Shown here piece after piece: positions 36,182 to 44,450 of a stretch of 64,000 bases of DNA (position 1 is its first letter; each line of letters opens with the position of its first letter). The notes beneath the pieces are model-generated. The model saw nothing but the letters and a program-made list of their open reading frames with translations. It did not search any database and was not told the DNA's origin. This DNA is from Gaiella occulta (GTDB taxonomy: Bacteria > Actinomycetota > Thermoleophilia > Gaiellales > Gaiellaceae), in NCBI RefSeq assembly GCF_003351045.1, contig NZ_QQZY01000007.1, positions 1 through 64,000 of the forward strand, written 5' to 3'. The position numbers and the translations under genes are program-made.

Positions 36182-36438
36182 CGTACGTCCGCGCTGCGGG
36201 GTGACGAGGAGGAACGTCGCCGTGCCGGGCAGCTCGTTCAGGGCGTTGGCCGTCTCGCGGCTGCTGAACGCGACACGAGGACAGGAGGCTGGTGGTCGAG
36301 GTAGGTCGTCACCTGCTCGCCCAGGCCGCGTCGCAGGCCGCTCAGGAGCAGCACGAGAGCGACCGCCGCCACGACCGCGGAGAGGGAGACGACGACCTTT
36401 GCCGGCCCGGCGAGGAGCCGGCGGCGGGCGTCCGGCAC
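36170..36438 (-). pseudogene. ABC-transporter permease (FtsX/DevC-like), N-terminal remnant
   Basis: From GTG 36438, 14 bases past the methyltransferase-family stop, the reading DARRRLLAGPAKVVVSLSAV leads into a membrane helix and GLRRGLGEQVTTYLDHQP. This resembles the first helix of MacB/DevC-type permeases. After about 60 residues the frame breaks. Natural-looking sequence (SRETANALNELPGTATFLLV) continues in another frame to a TAG at 36172-36170, inside the CsoR operator. The remainder of the permease is absent. A deletion remnant whose end was recruited beside, or overrun by, the copper promoter. Confidence 0.5.
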
Positions 36439-36451
36439 GCCCCAGCGGCCG

Positions 36452-37111
36452 TCACGGCTTGCCGGGCAGCGGCGACGAGGGCGGCTGCTGCAGGCGCGGG
36501 ACGAACCGCGGCGTCCGCTCACGGTAGCGCTCCCACTCCATGTCGAAGCGCGCGGCGACCTCCGCTTCCTCGCGTATCGCCAGGCGCCGGTAGACGAGGA
36601 GCAGGACGGGGAACATGACGAGCGTCGCAAGCGTCGGCCACTGCAGCAGGAAGCCGATCATGATCAGGACGAATCCGGCGTACTGCGGATGGCGCAGGCG
36701 CGCGTACGGCCCGGTCGTCGCGAGCGTCTCGGCCTTGAGAGCGGCGAACAGCACGCGCCAGGCGGCGGCGATCAGCCAGAAGCCGCCGATGACGAACACG
36801 TAGCTCGCGAGGTGGAACGGGCTCACGTGCGGATCGCCCTTCCAGCCGATCAGGTCGGCCCACAGGTGCCCCGCGTTGTGGGAGAGGCCGACGCCGGGGA
36901 CGATCCCACCGAGCGGGCCCGTGAGCAGGTAGACCGTCAGCGGATAGCCGTACATCTCCGTGAAGAGTGCGACGACGAAGGCGGAGAAGCCGCCGAGCAC
37001 GCGCCAGTCGCGCCGCGAGCGCGGGTGGAAGAAGCTCGCCGCGAAGACGACGAAGATCAACGAGTTGACGACCACCAGCACCCAGAGCCCGTAACCGTAG
37101 CCGTCCATCAC
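36452..37111 (-). CDS. isoprenylcysteine carboxyl methyltransferase-family membrane protein
   Basis: 219 residues with about five hydrophobic helices and the ICMT/PEMT signature GPYARLRHPQYAGFVLIMIG followed by REEAEVAARFDMEWERYRERTPRF. Bacterial members methylate lipids or unknown small molecules. Several occur beside metal-resistance genes. It lies 45 bases downstream of the small His-tailed membrane gene and upstream of the ABC remnant on the same strand. Confidence 0.85.
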   Translation of the reverse strand: MMDGYGYGLWVLVVVNSLIFVVFAASFFHPRSRRDWRVLGGFSAFVVALFTEMYGYPLTVYLLTGPLGGIVPGVGLSHNAGHLWADLIGWKGDPHVSPFHLASYVFVIGGFWLIAAAWRVLFAALKAETLATTGPYARLRHPQYAGFVLIMIGFLLQWPTLATLVMFPVLLLVYRRLAIREEAEVAARFDMEWERYRERTPRFVPRLQQPPSSPLPGKP

Positions 37112-37156
37112 GCGCCTTCTTCCCGTGGCCGCGAGGCCGAGCCGTCCTCGCCTGTC

Positions 37157-37531
37157 TCAGTGGTGCCCTGCATGGCCACCGCCCGGTTGCTCGATCGACG
37201 GCTGGTTCGACTCGCCGCCGCCGGAGATGGCGGGCCCGATCACGAAGCTCGAGACCGAGAACATCGCCACGAAGATCGCGAGCGCGATCGCCGGAGCGCG
37301 CCAGCTGCCGAAGCGGCGGTGGACGCGGCGCAGGAAGGGGATCGCGGCCACGAACCCGATTGCGGCGAACAGGGCGCGCCCGGTCGCGCCGGCGAGCAGC
37401 GCAGCGCCCGCGAGCGGCCCCACGTGATGGAGGACGTGCGGGAGGAGACCGACGAAGCCGCCCCAGGCGGCGAGCACCGCGCTCCAGGCGCGCCCCGCGA
37501 GCGTTCTTCGTTCGAGGGCGACGCTAGTCAT
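37157..37531 (-). CDS. small membrane protein with His-rich tail
   Basis: 124 residues from the ATG at 37531 (MTSVALERRTLAGRAWSAVL). Three hydrophobic helices, including one with LPHVLHHVGPLAGAALLAGA, and a C-terminus rich in His and Gly (EQPGGGHAGHH). The His in the helix and tail suggest metal handling. No family name is offered. CTTCAC-type repeats at 37652-37690 lie about 120 bases upstream and could place it under the neighbouring response regulator. Confidence 0.7.
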   Translation of the reverse strand: MTSVALERRTLAGRAWSAVLAAWGGFVGLLPHVLHHVGPLAGAALLAGATGRALFAAIGFVAAIPFLRRVHRRFGSWRAPAIALAIFVAMFSVSSFVIGPAISGGGESNQPSIEQPGGGHAGHH

Positions 37532-37851
37532 GGATCGCTCTCCCGCCACGGTCGCTGCCGGCGAGCCTCGTCGGCGCGTAGAGGACGGAACCCAGCTGCC
37601 AGTACATGTGAGCCTCCTAGGACGGTCGGATCCCAACTGTCGCGTGCGGCGCTGAAGACCACGTGAAGTGCGTCTGCTGATCGTGTGAAGGGCATGTGCG
37701 GTGCTCTGGCTCGCCGTCTACGCCTCCACGGCCGTCGGCGCGCTGACGGGACGCCGCCTCCACGCCCCGTCCGCCCCTCCTCACGCCTCGTGGTCGGGTC
37801 TCTCGCTGCCGCCGCGCTTCGGGCCGGGGAGTCGCCCGGCGGCGAGCGGCG
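37532..37851. other. intergenic region with regulator repeats
   Basis: About 320 bases without a convincing gene. The open frames here are Arg/Pro-rich shadows. It holds the phased TGAAG/CTTCA repeats at 37652-37690. Confidence 0.5.
37652..37690 (-). promoter_or_regulatory. CTTCAC direct repeats (response-regulator box)
   Basis: On the leftward strand CTTCAC, then CTTCACGTGGTCTTCAG: repeat units start 11 bp apart, with a third unit exactly 22 bp away (TGAAG on the plus strand at 37653, 37664 and 37686). The same motif occurs at 40369, 40466-40492 and 51468. It is typical of OmpR/PhoB-family binding sites. Confidence 0.5.
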
Positions 37852-38181
37852 TCATCGGCGCTCTTCGACGACGAGCCTGCCGCGGAGCATGTTCATCGCG
37901 CAGGTGAACTCGTAGGTGCCGGGCGGGCTCGGCGGCAGCTCGACCACGACGCTCGTCCCGTAGGGCAGCATCGCGCTCTTCCCGAAGGCCGGAAACACGA
38001 CCCGCTCCGAGCACGAGGCCGTCTCCTCGCGCAGGAACGTGATGCGGATCGGGTCTCCGGCGCGCGCGTACACGACGTCCGGGCTGTAGCCGCCGCACAC
38101 GCGCACGAGCCCCGCCCCGCCCTCGCTGGCAAGCCGCGACCTGAGCGGTCGTCGGCTGCGCCTGATCGCCGGGAGCAGCAT
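37852..38181 (-). CDS. cupredoxin-like copper-binding protein
   Basis: 109 residues from the ATG at 38181 with AAAGGACGG upstream. After a basic N-terminus the cupredoxin_1 pattern follows: GGYSPDVVYARAGDPIRITF, SCSERVVFP with C57, and TCAMNMLRG with C94, M96 and M98. These Cys/Met ligands match the small cupredoxins often fused to or encoded beside copper ATPases. A secretion signal is not obvious, so it may be membrane-associated by its Arg-rich N-terminus or cytosolic. Likely binds Cu(I). Confidence 0.85.
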   Translation of the reverse strand: MLLPAIRRSRRPLRSRLASEGGAGLVRVCGGYSPDVVYARAGDPIRITFLREETASCSERVVFPAFGKSAMLPYGTSVVVELPPSPPGTYEFTCAMNMLRGRLVVEERR

Positions 38182-38278
38182 CTTCCGTCCTTTCACTTGA
38201 CGCTCTCCACAGTGACGCGCGTGTGTGGAGGACCGGTGAAGGAGATCTGCCGGTCGCATGAACGCGGCGCCAGGACCG

Positions 38279-39646
38279 CTACGTGCCCGCGCGGTCGAGC
38301 TCGGGCGCCGGGTGCTTCGCCGGCGTCGGCCGCTCGACCGCGGGCAGCACGACGCGGAACCGCGAGCCCTTGCCCACCGTGCTGTCGACGTCGATGCGGC
38401 CGTCGTGGGCGCGCACGAGCTCGCGGACGATGGCAAGGCCGATGCCGGATCCGCCCGTCGCGGGCGAACGGGAGCGATCTCCGCGCCAGAAGCGCGTGAA
38501 GACGTGGCGCAGGTCGTCCGGCTCGATGCCGATGCCGGTGTCCGCGACTTCCAGGACCGCCTCGTTGCCGGTGCGCCCGACCGCGACCGTCACCGAGCCG
38601 CCACGCTCCGTGTAGCGAAGCGCGTTCGAGAGCAGGTTGGACACGACTTGCTCGAGACGGCCGGCGTTGCCGTCGACCCAGGCCGGCCGGACATGGACAT
38701 CGAATCCCACGCCCGCGTCGGCGAAGCGAGGGGAGAAGGACGCGCCGGTGGACCTGACGACCTCGCCGAGGTCGAGCGGCTGCTTCTCGAGCAGGAGACC
38801 GGGTTGCTCGGCGTCGGCCAGGCGGGACAGGTCGTCGAGCAGCCGTGTGAGGCGCAGCGCCTCCTCGTGCATCGCCTCCAGGTTGTCGTGTCCTGTGAGG
38901 ACCCCGTCCTGCGCCGCCTCGATACGAGCGAGGAGGCCGTTGACCGGGGTACGCAGCTCGTGCGCGAGATCGGCGACCGTCTGCTTGCGGATCTCCTCCT
39001 CGTGCTCGAGCGTCTCCGCGAGCCGGTTCAGGGCCTGTGCGACGGAGCGCACCTCGGGGTCGCCGACCGGCTCGACGCGCACGCTCAGATCCCCCTGTCC
39101 GATGCGCTGGGCGGCAACCCGGATCCGGCGGAGCGGCCGCGAAAGCGTCTCCGCGAGGACGAAGGCGAGCAGCAGCGCGGCGACGGCCGCCGCCGCGCCG
39201 GCGGCGAGATGGAGCCTGTCGAGCGCGTGCTGGAGGTGTGCCTCCTCGGGCGTGAGCAGGCCGTCGCCTTCCTGTGCGACCTCGACGCTGCCCACGCGTC
39301 GGCCGCCGACCGTGACGGCCGCGTCCGCCGTCACGGCGCTCGTGAGGTCTGGCCCGTAGCGCCTGCCGTCTATGCGCACGACGATCCGCAGGCCGTCCAG
39401 CGCTGCCACGTGCGCCACCGTCTCCCGGGCTGCGGGCGACCAGCCGCCCTCGTCTCGATAGACGGCTGCGGCGATCCCGGCCACGTGCGCGGCGGAGCGC
39501 TGCAGGCGCGACCGCGCGGCGTCGTCCACGAGCGGAGGGAGGCCGCGGTTGGCGAGCAGAGTGGCGAGGCCGACCGTGAGCACGGCGACGCTGACGAGGG
39601 CGATCGCGAGTCGCGCCCGCAGACCCAGGCGGGCGAAGGACGTCAT
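38279..39646 (-). CDS. sensor histidine kinase (HAMP/HisKA)
   Basis: 455 residues from the ATG at 39646, overlapping the response-regulator stop (ATGA). First helix ARLAIALVSVAVLTVGLATL, an extracellular sensor segment of about 140 residues, then a second helix rich in Ala/Leu. A HAMP linker (RPLRRIRVAAQRIGQGDLSV) follows, with the phospho-acceptor His in VADLAHELRTPVNGL. The ATPase has the N box (NLLSNALRYT), DTGIGI and GGSGIGLAIV. Signals to the regulator encoded just upstream. Surrounding copper and thiol genes suggest a metal or redox cue. Confidence 0.94.
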   Translation of the reverse strand: MTSFARLGLRARLAIALVSVAVLTVGLATLLANRGLPPLVDDAARSRLQRSAAHVAGIAAAVYRDEGGWSPAARETVAHVAALDGLRIVVRIDGRRYGPDLTSAVTADAAVTVGGRRVGSVEVAQEGDGLLTPEEAHLQHALDRLHLAAGAAAAVAALLLAFVLAETLSRPLRRIRVAAQRIGQGDLSVRVEPVGDPEVRSVAQALNRLAETLEHEEEIRKQTVADLAHELRTPVNGLLARIEAAQDGVLTGHDNLEAMHEEALRLTRLLDDLSRLADAEQPGLLLEKQPLDLGEVVRSTGASFSPRFADAGVGFDVHVRPAWVDGNAGRLEQVVSNLLSNALRYTERGGSVTVAVGRTGNEAVLEVADTGIGIEPDDLRHVFTRFWRGDRSRSPATGGSGIGLAIVRELVRAHDGRIDVDSTVGKGSRFRVVLPAVERPTPAKHPAPELDRAGT

Positions 39647-40335
39647 GCCTTGTGCAGCCGGTAGCCGGCGCCGAACACCGTCTCGACGTAGCGTGGGTGC
39701 CGCGGGTCGGGCTCGATCTTCTTGCGCAGGTTCTTCACGTGCGCGTCGATCGTGCGCTCGTACCCCTCGAAGTCGTAGCCCTGGACATGGTTGATCAGCT
39801 CGAAGCGCGAGTAGACGCGGCCGGGGTAGCGGGCGAGTGTGACGAGCAGCTTGTACTCGTTCGGCGTCAGGTCGACGGGCGCGCCGTCCCGCCTCACCTC
39901 GTGCTGCACGGTGTCGACCTCGAGCGCTCCGCCGTCGAACGAGAGCACCTCGACGAGCGGCGTCTCGACGTCCTGCGAGCGGCGCAGCACCGCGCGCACG
40001 CGAGCGACGAGCTCGCGGGGGCTGAACGGCTTCGTCAGGTAGTCGTCGGCGCCGAGCTGCAGGCCGCCGACACGCTCGTCCTCGCTCGCCTTCGCGGTCA
40101 GCATCAGGATCGGCACGTCCGATCGCTGCCTGATCTGCCGGCAGATCTCCTCGCCGGACACGTCGGGGAGCATCAAGTCGAGCACGATCAGCGCGGGCGT
40201 CGTCCGCTCGGCGAGCGCGAGCCCGTCGCCGCCGTTCCCCGCCACGTAGACGAGGTAGCCGTCCTTCTCGAGGTACGCCCTGACGACGTCCTGCACGGAC
40301 TGCTCGTCGTCGATGACCACGATCTTCTTGTTCAC
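39643..40335 (-). CDS. OmpR/PhoB-family response regulator
   Basis: 230 residues from a GTG at 40335 (KKIVVIDDEQ follows). Receiver domain with the acidic pair DD, phospho-acceptor Asp in LIVLDLMLPD, the Thr in MLTAKAS and Lys in DYLTKPFSP. The C-terminal winged helix contains LTPNEYKLLVTLARYPGRVY and YVETVFGAGYRL. Its likely sites are CTTCAC direct repeats, one set of which (40369-40385) stands directly in front of the gene, allowing autoregulation. Confidence 0.95.
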   Translation of the reverse strand: MNKKIVVIDDEQSVQDVVRAYLEKDGYLVYVAGNGGDGLALAERTTPALIVLDLMLPDVSGEEICRQIRQRSDVPILMLTAKASEDERVGGLQLGADDYLTKPFSPRELVARVRAVLRRSQDVETPLVEVLSFDGGALEVDTVQHEVRRDGAPVDLTPNEYKLLVTLARYPGRVYSRFELINHVQGYDFEGYERTIDAHVKNLRKKIEPDPRHPRYVETVFGAGYRLHKA

Positions 40336-40368
40336 GGGACGCCTCGAAGCGTACGGTGCCGGGCCGAT

Positions 40369-40385
40369 GTGAAGACGGCATGAAG
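40369..40385 (-). promoter_or_regulatory. CTTCAC direct repeat before the response-regulator gene
   Basis: Leftward CTTCATGCCGTCTTCAC: units spaced exactly 11 bp, about 35 bases before the GTG at 40335. Same motif as at 37652, 40466 and 51468. Confidence 0.5.
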
Positions 40386-40465
40386 GGAGGAGCACGGCGC
40401 CTCGAGCCGTAGCCGGGGGAGCTCGTGGACGACCTGCGCCGAAGCGCTCCGTAGAAACCACGGAA

Positions 40466-40492
40466 CTTCGCCGAGCTTCACGGCACCTTCAC
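40466..40492 (+). promoter_or_regulatory. triple CTTC(A/G)C repeat before the thiol operon
   Basis: CTTCGC (40466), CTTCAC (40476) and CTTCAC (40487), spaced 10 and 11 bp, end 24 bases before the glutaredoxin-like ATG. With the site at 40369 they make a shared divergent control region for the two-component system and the redox operon. Confidence 0.5.
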
Positions 40493-40516
40493 AGCCGGGG
40501 CCGATCGTCGTCGGCG

Positions 40517-40750
40517 ATGGGACTCACCCTCGTCACGGGAGCCGGCTGCCATCTCTGCGAGCACGGGCGCGAGACGCTCGGTGCGCTCGGCGTCTCCTAC
40601 CGCGAGGTCGACGTTCTCTCTGCGGAGGCTGCAGACCTCGCCGCGCAGGGCGTCCCGCTGGCGTTCCTGCCCGTGCTCGCCGACGGCACGCGCGTCGTCG
40701 CGTACGGACGGCTCTCGCAAAGGCGGTTGCGCAAGGAGCTCGGGCTGTGA
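40517..40750 (+). CDS. glutaredoxin-like protein
   Basis: 77 residues with a CxxC active site (C11-H-L-C14 in GAGCHLCEHG), a cis-Pro region (LAFLPVLADG) and the small thioredoxin fold. Members reduce disulfides or carry electrons to membrane thiol transporters. The stop overlaps the CcdA-like gene (GTGA), suggesting it feeds that membrane shuttle. Phased CTTCAC repeats lie just upstream. Confidence 0.88.
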   Translation: MGLTLVTGAGCHLCEHGRETLGALGVSYREVDVLSAEAADLAAQGVPLAFLPVLADGTRVVAYGRLSQRRLRKELGL

Positions 40751-41583
40751 CCGACCTCCTGCTCGCCGGCTCGGTCGCAGCCGCGTTCGCGGCCGGTCTC
40801 GTCGCCTTCTTCGCGCCATGCTGCTCCGGCGTCATGCTCCCGACGTACCTCGCGGCCGTCTCCGGCGGCAGCCGGATGCGCGTGGCGCGGATGAGCGCGA
40901 TCTACGTCGCCGGCGTGTCGCTCGTCGTCCTGCCGATCACCCTCGGCGCGGCGGCGCTCGCCTCGCGCATCAGCGGCTGGCACCCGCAGCTGTTCGTGCT
41001 CGGCGGGGTGATGATGATCGGCGTCGCGATCGCTCTCTACCGCGGCTCGATGCTCCCGCTCTCGGTGCCGCAGCCGCAGCTGACAGGGTCGAAGCTGTCG
41101 GTGTTCGGCCTCGGCGCGTTCTCGGGCGCCGCGACCGCCTGCTGCGCGCCGGTGCTCGCCGGCGCGATCGCCCTCTCCGCGACGAGCGCGTCGATCCCGG
41201 GCGGCCTGCTGCTCGGCGGTGCCTACATCCTCGGCCTGATCGCGCCGCTGCTGCCGGTCGCGTTCGCCGCGGGCCGCCTGCACGGCCGCATCCCCGATCG
41301 CCGGCTCACCCTCCGTGTCGGCTCGTACGCGAAGCGCATCACCGCTTCGCGCCTCGCCGGCAGCGCGATCTTCGCCGTCTTCGGCGTGCTGTTCATCGCA
41401 CTCGCGCTCACCGGCAACGCGGAGGCGGCACCCGGGTTCCAGCGCACCCTCGGCGAGGCGATGAGGTCGGTCGGGAGCCGGATCGACGACATCCCGAACG
41501 TCGTCTTCGCGCCGGGCGTCATCGTGCTCACCGGTTTCCTGCTCTACACGGTGCTGAGAGACAAAGGAGAGAAGACGTCATGA
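40747..41583 (+). CDS. CcdA/DsbD-like membrane thiol transporter
   Basis: 278 residues with about seven hydrophobic helices. Two Cys sites sit in the conserved half-repeats: AFFAPCCSGVMLP (C25, C26) and ATACCAPVLAG (C132, C133). CcdA-type proteins move reducing power across the membrane for cytochrome c or copper-site assembly. The CC pairs instead of PC are a noticeable variant. It sits between a glutaredoxin and a membrane-tethered redoxin in one overlapping operon. Confidence 0.88.
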   Translation: MTDLLLAGSVAAAFAAGLVAFFAPCCSGVMLPTYLAAVSGGSRMRVARMSAIYVAGVSLVVLPITLGAAALASRISGWHPQLFVLGGVMMIGVAIALYRGSMLPLSVPQPQLTGSKLSVFGLGAFSGAATACCAPVLAGAIALSATSASIPGGLLLGGAYILGLIAPLLPVAFAAGRLHGRIPDRRLTLRVGSYAKRITASRLAGSAIFAVFGVLFIALALTGNAEAAPGFQRTLGEAMRSVGSRIDDIPNVVFAPGVIVLTGFLLYTVLRDKGEKTS

Positions 41584-42197
41584 GCAAGCACCCGACCGCT
41601 CCGGTCAAAGACCCACGGCGTCGCGTCGGGTCAAGGAGCACATCGTGGCAGTGGATCGCCGCCGGGGCCGGCGTCGTCGCGCTGCTGGCCGCCAGCTTCG
41701 TCGTGCCACGCCTGTTCGAGCGTGGTGCGCCCGGCGCCACCGCCGACCGCCCGGCCTCGGGCCCGGCTCCCTCCTTCGCGGAGCGCGACGCCGTCACCGG
41801 CGACCCGGTCTCGAGCGCCACGCTGCGGGGCAGGAACGTCCTTCTCTTCTTCAGCGAGGGCGTCATGTGCCAGGCGTGCTTCGAGCAGATCCAGTCGTTG
41901 CAGCAGCGAGCCGACGAGCTGGAGCGACGCGGGCTCGTGCTCGTGAACATCACCACCGACCCGCCCTCGGCGCTCAGGCAGGCTGCCGCTGCGTACGGCA
42001 TCACGACGCCGCTGATCAGCGACGAGGACCGCGACATGTCTCGGGCCTACGACGTCCTCGGTCAGGGCATGCACCCCGATACCGCCGGGCACACGTTCGT
42101 GCTCCTCGACAGGACAGGCCGGATCCGCTGGCGCAACGACTACCAGACCATGTTCGTCCAACCCGAGACGCTGCTCGCGGACATCCCGCGGGCGTAG
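41580..42197 (+). CDS. membrane-anchored redoxin (AhpC/TlpA-like)
   Basis: 205 residues from the ATG overlapping the CcdA stop (ATGA). An N-terminal anchor helix (WIAAGAGVVALLAASFVV) precedes a thioredoxin-like peroxiredoxin/TlpA domain with the active site SEGVMCQACFEQI (C97, C100). GHTFVLLDRTGRIRWRND closes the domain. It likely receives electrons from the CcdA-like protein and reduces extracellular thiols or peroxides. Confidence 0.88.
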   Translation: MSKHPTAPVKDPRRRVGSRSTSWQWIAAGAGVVALLAASFVVPRLFERGAPGATADRPASGPAPSFAERDAVTGDPVSSATLRGRNVLLFFSEGVMCQACFEQIQSLQQRADELERRGLVLVNITTDPPSALRQAAAAYGITTPLISDEDRDMSRAYDVLGQGMHPDTAGHTFVLLDRTGRIRWRNDYQTMFVQPETLLADIPRA

Positions 42198-42204
42198 AGG
42201 AGCC

Positions 42205-42530
42205 GTGTAGGGACCAACCTCTCGGCGGCCGACTTCGGCGACCCGGCCGCCGGCTCGAGGCCGTTCGTCTCGAAGGGTTGCGCCGATCGTCATTCCTACG
42301 GCGGCCAGGGCGGCAAGGACGCGCCGCCGCTCGACTTCATGGCCGGCCATCTGTCCGCGCGCGACGTGGCGAACATGTCCGGGCGCATCTGGGACCACCT
42401 GCCGGCGATGCTCGTCTACTTCAAGAAGGAAGGACTGCCGGTACCGACCTTCCAGGACGACGAGATGGCGGACCTCATCGCCTTCCTGCACAGCGCGAAC
42501 GGCGCGGCCCCGTCGGGCACGGGCTCGTGA
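42205..42530 (+). pseudogene. cytochrome c remnant with degenerate haem motif
   Basis: GAGGAG is followed by GTG at 42205 but the next codon is TAG. In another frame the region reads as a mono-haem cytochrome: SRPFVSKGCADRHSYGGQGG, then DFMAGHLSARDVANMSGRIW and FQDDEMADLIAFLHS, where an axial Met lies in the middle. The haem motif is CADRH, not CxxCH: Cys to Arg by one T-to-C change. With no usable start in frame before the ATG at 42339, the gene appears dead. It follows the redoxin by a few bases and would have been the electron carrier of this operon. Confidence 0.6.
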
Positions 42531-42599
42531 GCGACGGCATGTGGTGCTGCCACCGCGGGCTTGCTCGGTAGACCGTTCTCCGGCGGTCGTCTGCCCGGC

Positions 42600-43223
42600 T
42601 CAGCGTCGCAGCGCGACGCGGATGTCGTGGGCGAGGTTGGTGGGGGTGAGGTCGGCGCCGGCGTGCTGGGTGGCGAGCCAGACGCCGTCGCGGCTGTAGA
42701 TGCGGACGGGGGCGGAGTGGGTGTCGGCATCGCCCGACTCGAGCGTCGAGAGGATCTGGAAAGAGCGATAGAGCCTCCGCAGCGTGGGCGTCCGCCCGCT
42801 CAGGTAGTGCACCGTGCCGAGCGCCCGGTGGCGTTCGAGAAACGCGCGAACGGCGGTCGGGTCGTCGACGCGGGGATCGCTCGTGATGGCGACGAAGGCG
42901 ACCTGACTTCGCTCTTCGGTTGTGAGCAGGGCCGCGGTGCTCGCGAGCTGTCCGGCGATGATCGGGCACGCCTCCTTGCAGCGGGTGTCGAGGAAGGTGA
43001 GGATGACGACCTTCCCGATCAGGCCGTTCGAGGAGACCACGGCGCCGTCAACGTCGTGGAGCGAGAAGGCGGGCATGCGAATGCGTGCGGGCGCCTCGCT
43101 GCCGCGGAACGGCCCCGCTCCGACGCCGACCGGCGCGCCCGAGGGGCCGCGGCCGGCAAGAGCGAGCGCGAGTACGCCCAGCAGGAGCGCGGAAGCGCCG
43201 ATGGAGACGAGCGCGAGCCTCAT
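42600..43223 (-). CDS. SCO1/SenC-family copper/thiol protein
   Basis: 207 residues from the ATG at 43223. An N-terminal anchor (LVSIGASALLLGVLALALAG) is followed by the SCO thioredoxin fold with DTRCKEACPIIAGQL (C82, C86) and H169 in ADTHSAPVRIY. These are the copper ligands used to load the CuA site of oxidases or to reduce its thiols. The start overlaps the upstream remnant. The last gene of the leftward run 44735-42600. Confidence 0.9.
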   Translation of the reverse strand: MRLALVSIGASALLLGVLALALAGRGPSGAPVGVGAGPFRGSEAPARIRMPAFSLHDVDGAVVSSNGLIGKVVILTFLDTRCKEACPIIAGQLASTAALLTTEERSQVAFVAITSDPRVDDPTAVRAFLERHRALGTVHYLSGRTPTLRRLYRSFQILSTLESGDADTHSAPVRIYSRDGVWLATQHAGADLTPTNLAHDIRVALRR

Positions 43224-43429
43224 GGGGCGGGCCCCGCGAGGAGCGCGGCGGTGCTCGCTTCGAGCTCGCGGCGCGAGAGGGCGCCGACGGCGTGCGCGAC
43301 GACGCGTCCTCGTGCGTCGACGAAGTAGGTCTCGGGGACGCCGGTGAGGCCGTAGGCGCTGTAGCCGTTCGGGGTGCCGTCGCGGACGGACCGGCCCGCA
43401 CCGAGGGTGAGCCTCGGCAGTGTTGTCAC
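43220..43429 (-). pseudogene. TlpA/ResA-like thioredoxin, C-terminal remnant
   Basis: 69 residues from a GTG directly after the BNR gene stop. The sequence GYSAYGLTGVPETYFVDARG and the closing helix match the C-terminal third of TlpA/CcmG thioredoxins, including the cis-Pro. The N-terminal strand and WCxxC active site are missing. It cannot be a working oxidoreductase by itself. Overlaps the SCO gene start (ATGA-type junction). Confidence 0.65.
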
Positions 43430-44371
43430 TCAGCTGCCCTCGCCGGCCACGACCTGCTCCCACGTCGCTCCGGCGTCGTCGCTGCGGTAGAGGGAGCGGT
43501 CGAAGCCGACCGCGTACGCCGTTCCCGGGCTGCTCTTCGACCAGGCGACCGGCCCGGCCCCCGCTGCCAGCCGGAGCGTCTGCCGCCAGCTGACGCCGCC
43601 GTCGGTCGAGAGCAGCACGCCGGGGCCGGTTGCGAGCACCCGCTTCCCGTCGGTGGGGTCGACGGCGAGGGCCATGATGCTCGCGCGGACGAGTCCCTTC
43701 CACGTCGCCCCCTCGTCGCTGCTCGCGACGAGTGCATTCGCGGTCATGTCGCCGGCGAGCAGGCGGCCGCCCGGGAGGATCGCAAGGGCCATGACACCGG
43801 GCCCGACCCGGCGCGAGACGCGCGTGAAGGTCGCGCCGCCGTCCGTCGAGCGGAACAGCCCCTCGCCCGCGATCGCCGCGAACAGGCGGGTGGGATCGCG
43901 CGGGTCGACCGCGAAGCCGTGCACGTCCAGGCTCGGCAGGCCGGCGGGCCGTATGTCCTGCCACGTTGCGCCGCCGTCGCGGCTGCGCGAGAGCACGTCG
44001 TGGCCCGCGGCCCAGACGGTGCCGGCTGCGGGCCGCGCCAGGCTCATCGCGTCGCTGCCGGCGAGGCTCGCCGCCTTCCACGTCCTGCCGCCGTCGACGG
44101 AGCGGAACAGCCCGTCGTGGGTGCCGAGGAGCAGCACGTTCGCGTCGGTGGGCGCGACGAGCAGGGAGTGGTAGTCGGGGGTGCGCGGGAGCCCTGCGCC
44201 GTTGACGGTCGTGTCGCCGCCGCTGCCGAGCACGTAGGCGAGGGCGGCCGCGGCGAGAACCGCGATGCCGGCGGCCGCAGCCGCGATCGACCGCCGCGGC
44301 CTGCCGGCCGTCTGCGCGCGGACGGCGACAGGAGCCCTTCCCGATCGTCTGCCAGAAGCAGGTCTTGCCAT
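43430..44371 (-). CDS. membrane-anchored BNR/photosystem-stability-like repeat protein
   Basis: 313 residues if started at the ATG 44371 (MARPASGRRSGRAP). GGAGG lies 11 bases upstream, and ATG 44380 is an alternative. One N-terminal helix (AAAAGIAVLAAAALAYVLG) precedes at least five BNR/Asp-box blades (SVDGGRTW, SRDGGATW, STDGGATF, STDGGVSW, SDDAGATW). The fold is an extracellular beta-propeller like Ycf48/HCF136 or sialidase-like repeats, with no catalytic set evident. It may scaffold assembly of a redox protein. Neighbours are SCO and thioredoxin remnants. Confidence 0.82.
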   Translation of the reverse strand: MARPASGRRSGRAPVAVRAQTAGRPRRSIAAAAAGIAVLAAAALAYVLGSGGDTTVNGAGLPRTPDYHSLLVAPTDANVLLLGTHDGLFRSVDGGRTWKAASLAGSDAMSLARPAAGTVWAAGHDVLSRSRDGGATWQDIRPAGLPSLDVHGFAVDPRDPTRLFAAIAGEGLFRSTDGGATFTRVSRRVGPGVMALAILPGGRLLAGDMTANALVASSDEGATWKGLVRASIMALAVDPTDGKRVLATGPGVLLSTDGGVSWRQTLRLAAGAGPVAWSKSSPGTAYAVGFDRSLYRSDDAGATWEQVVAGEGS

Positions 44372-44450
44372 GTGTTCCATCTCCTCCGATCCGGTGGCGG
44401 ACATGCGCGGGCACGGCGGAGAGCCGCCCGCGGCGAGCGTCGGCTGAGAC

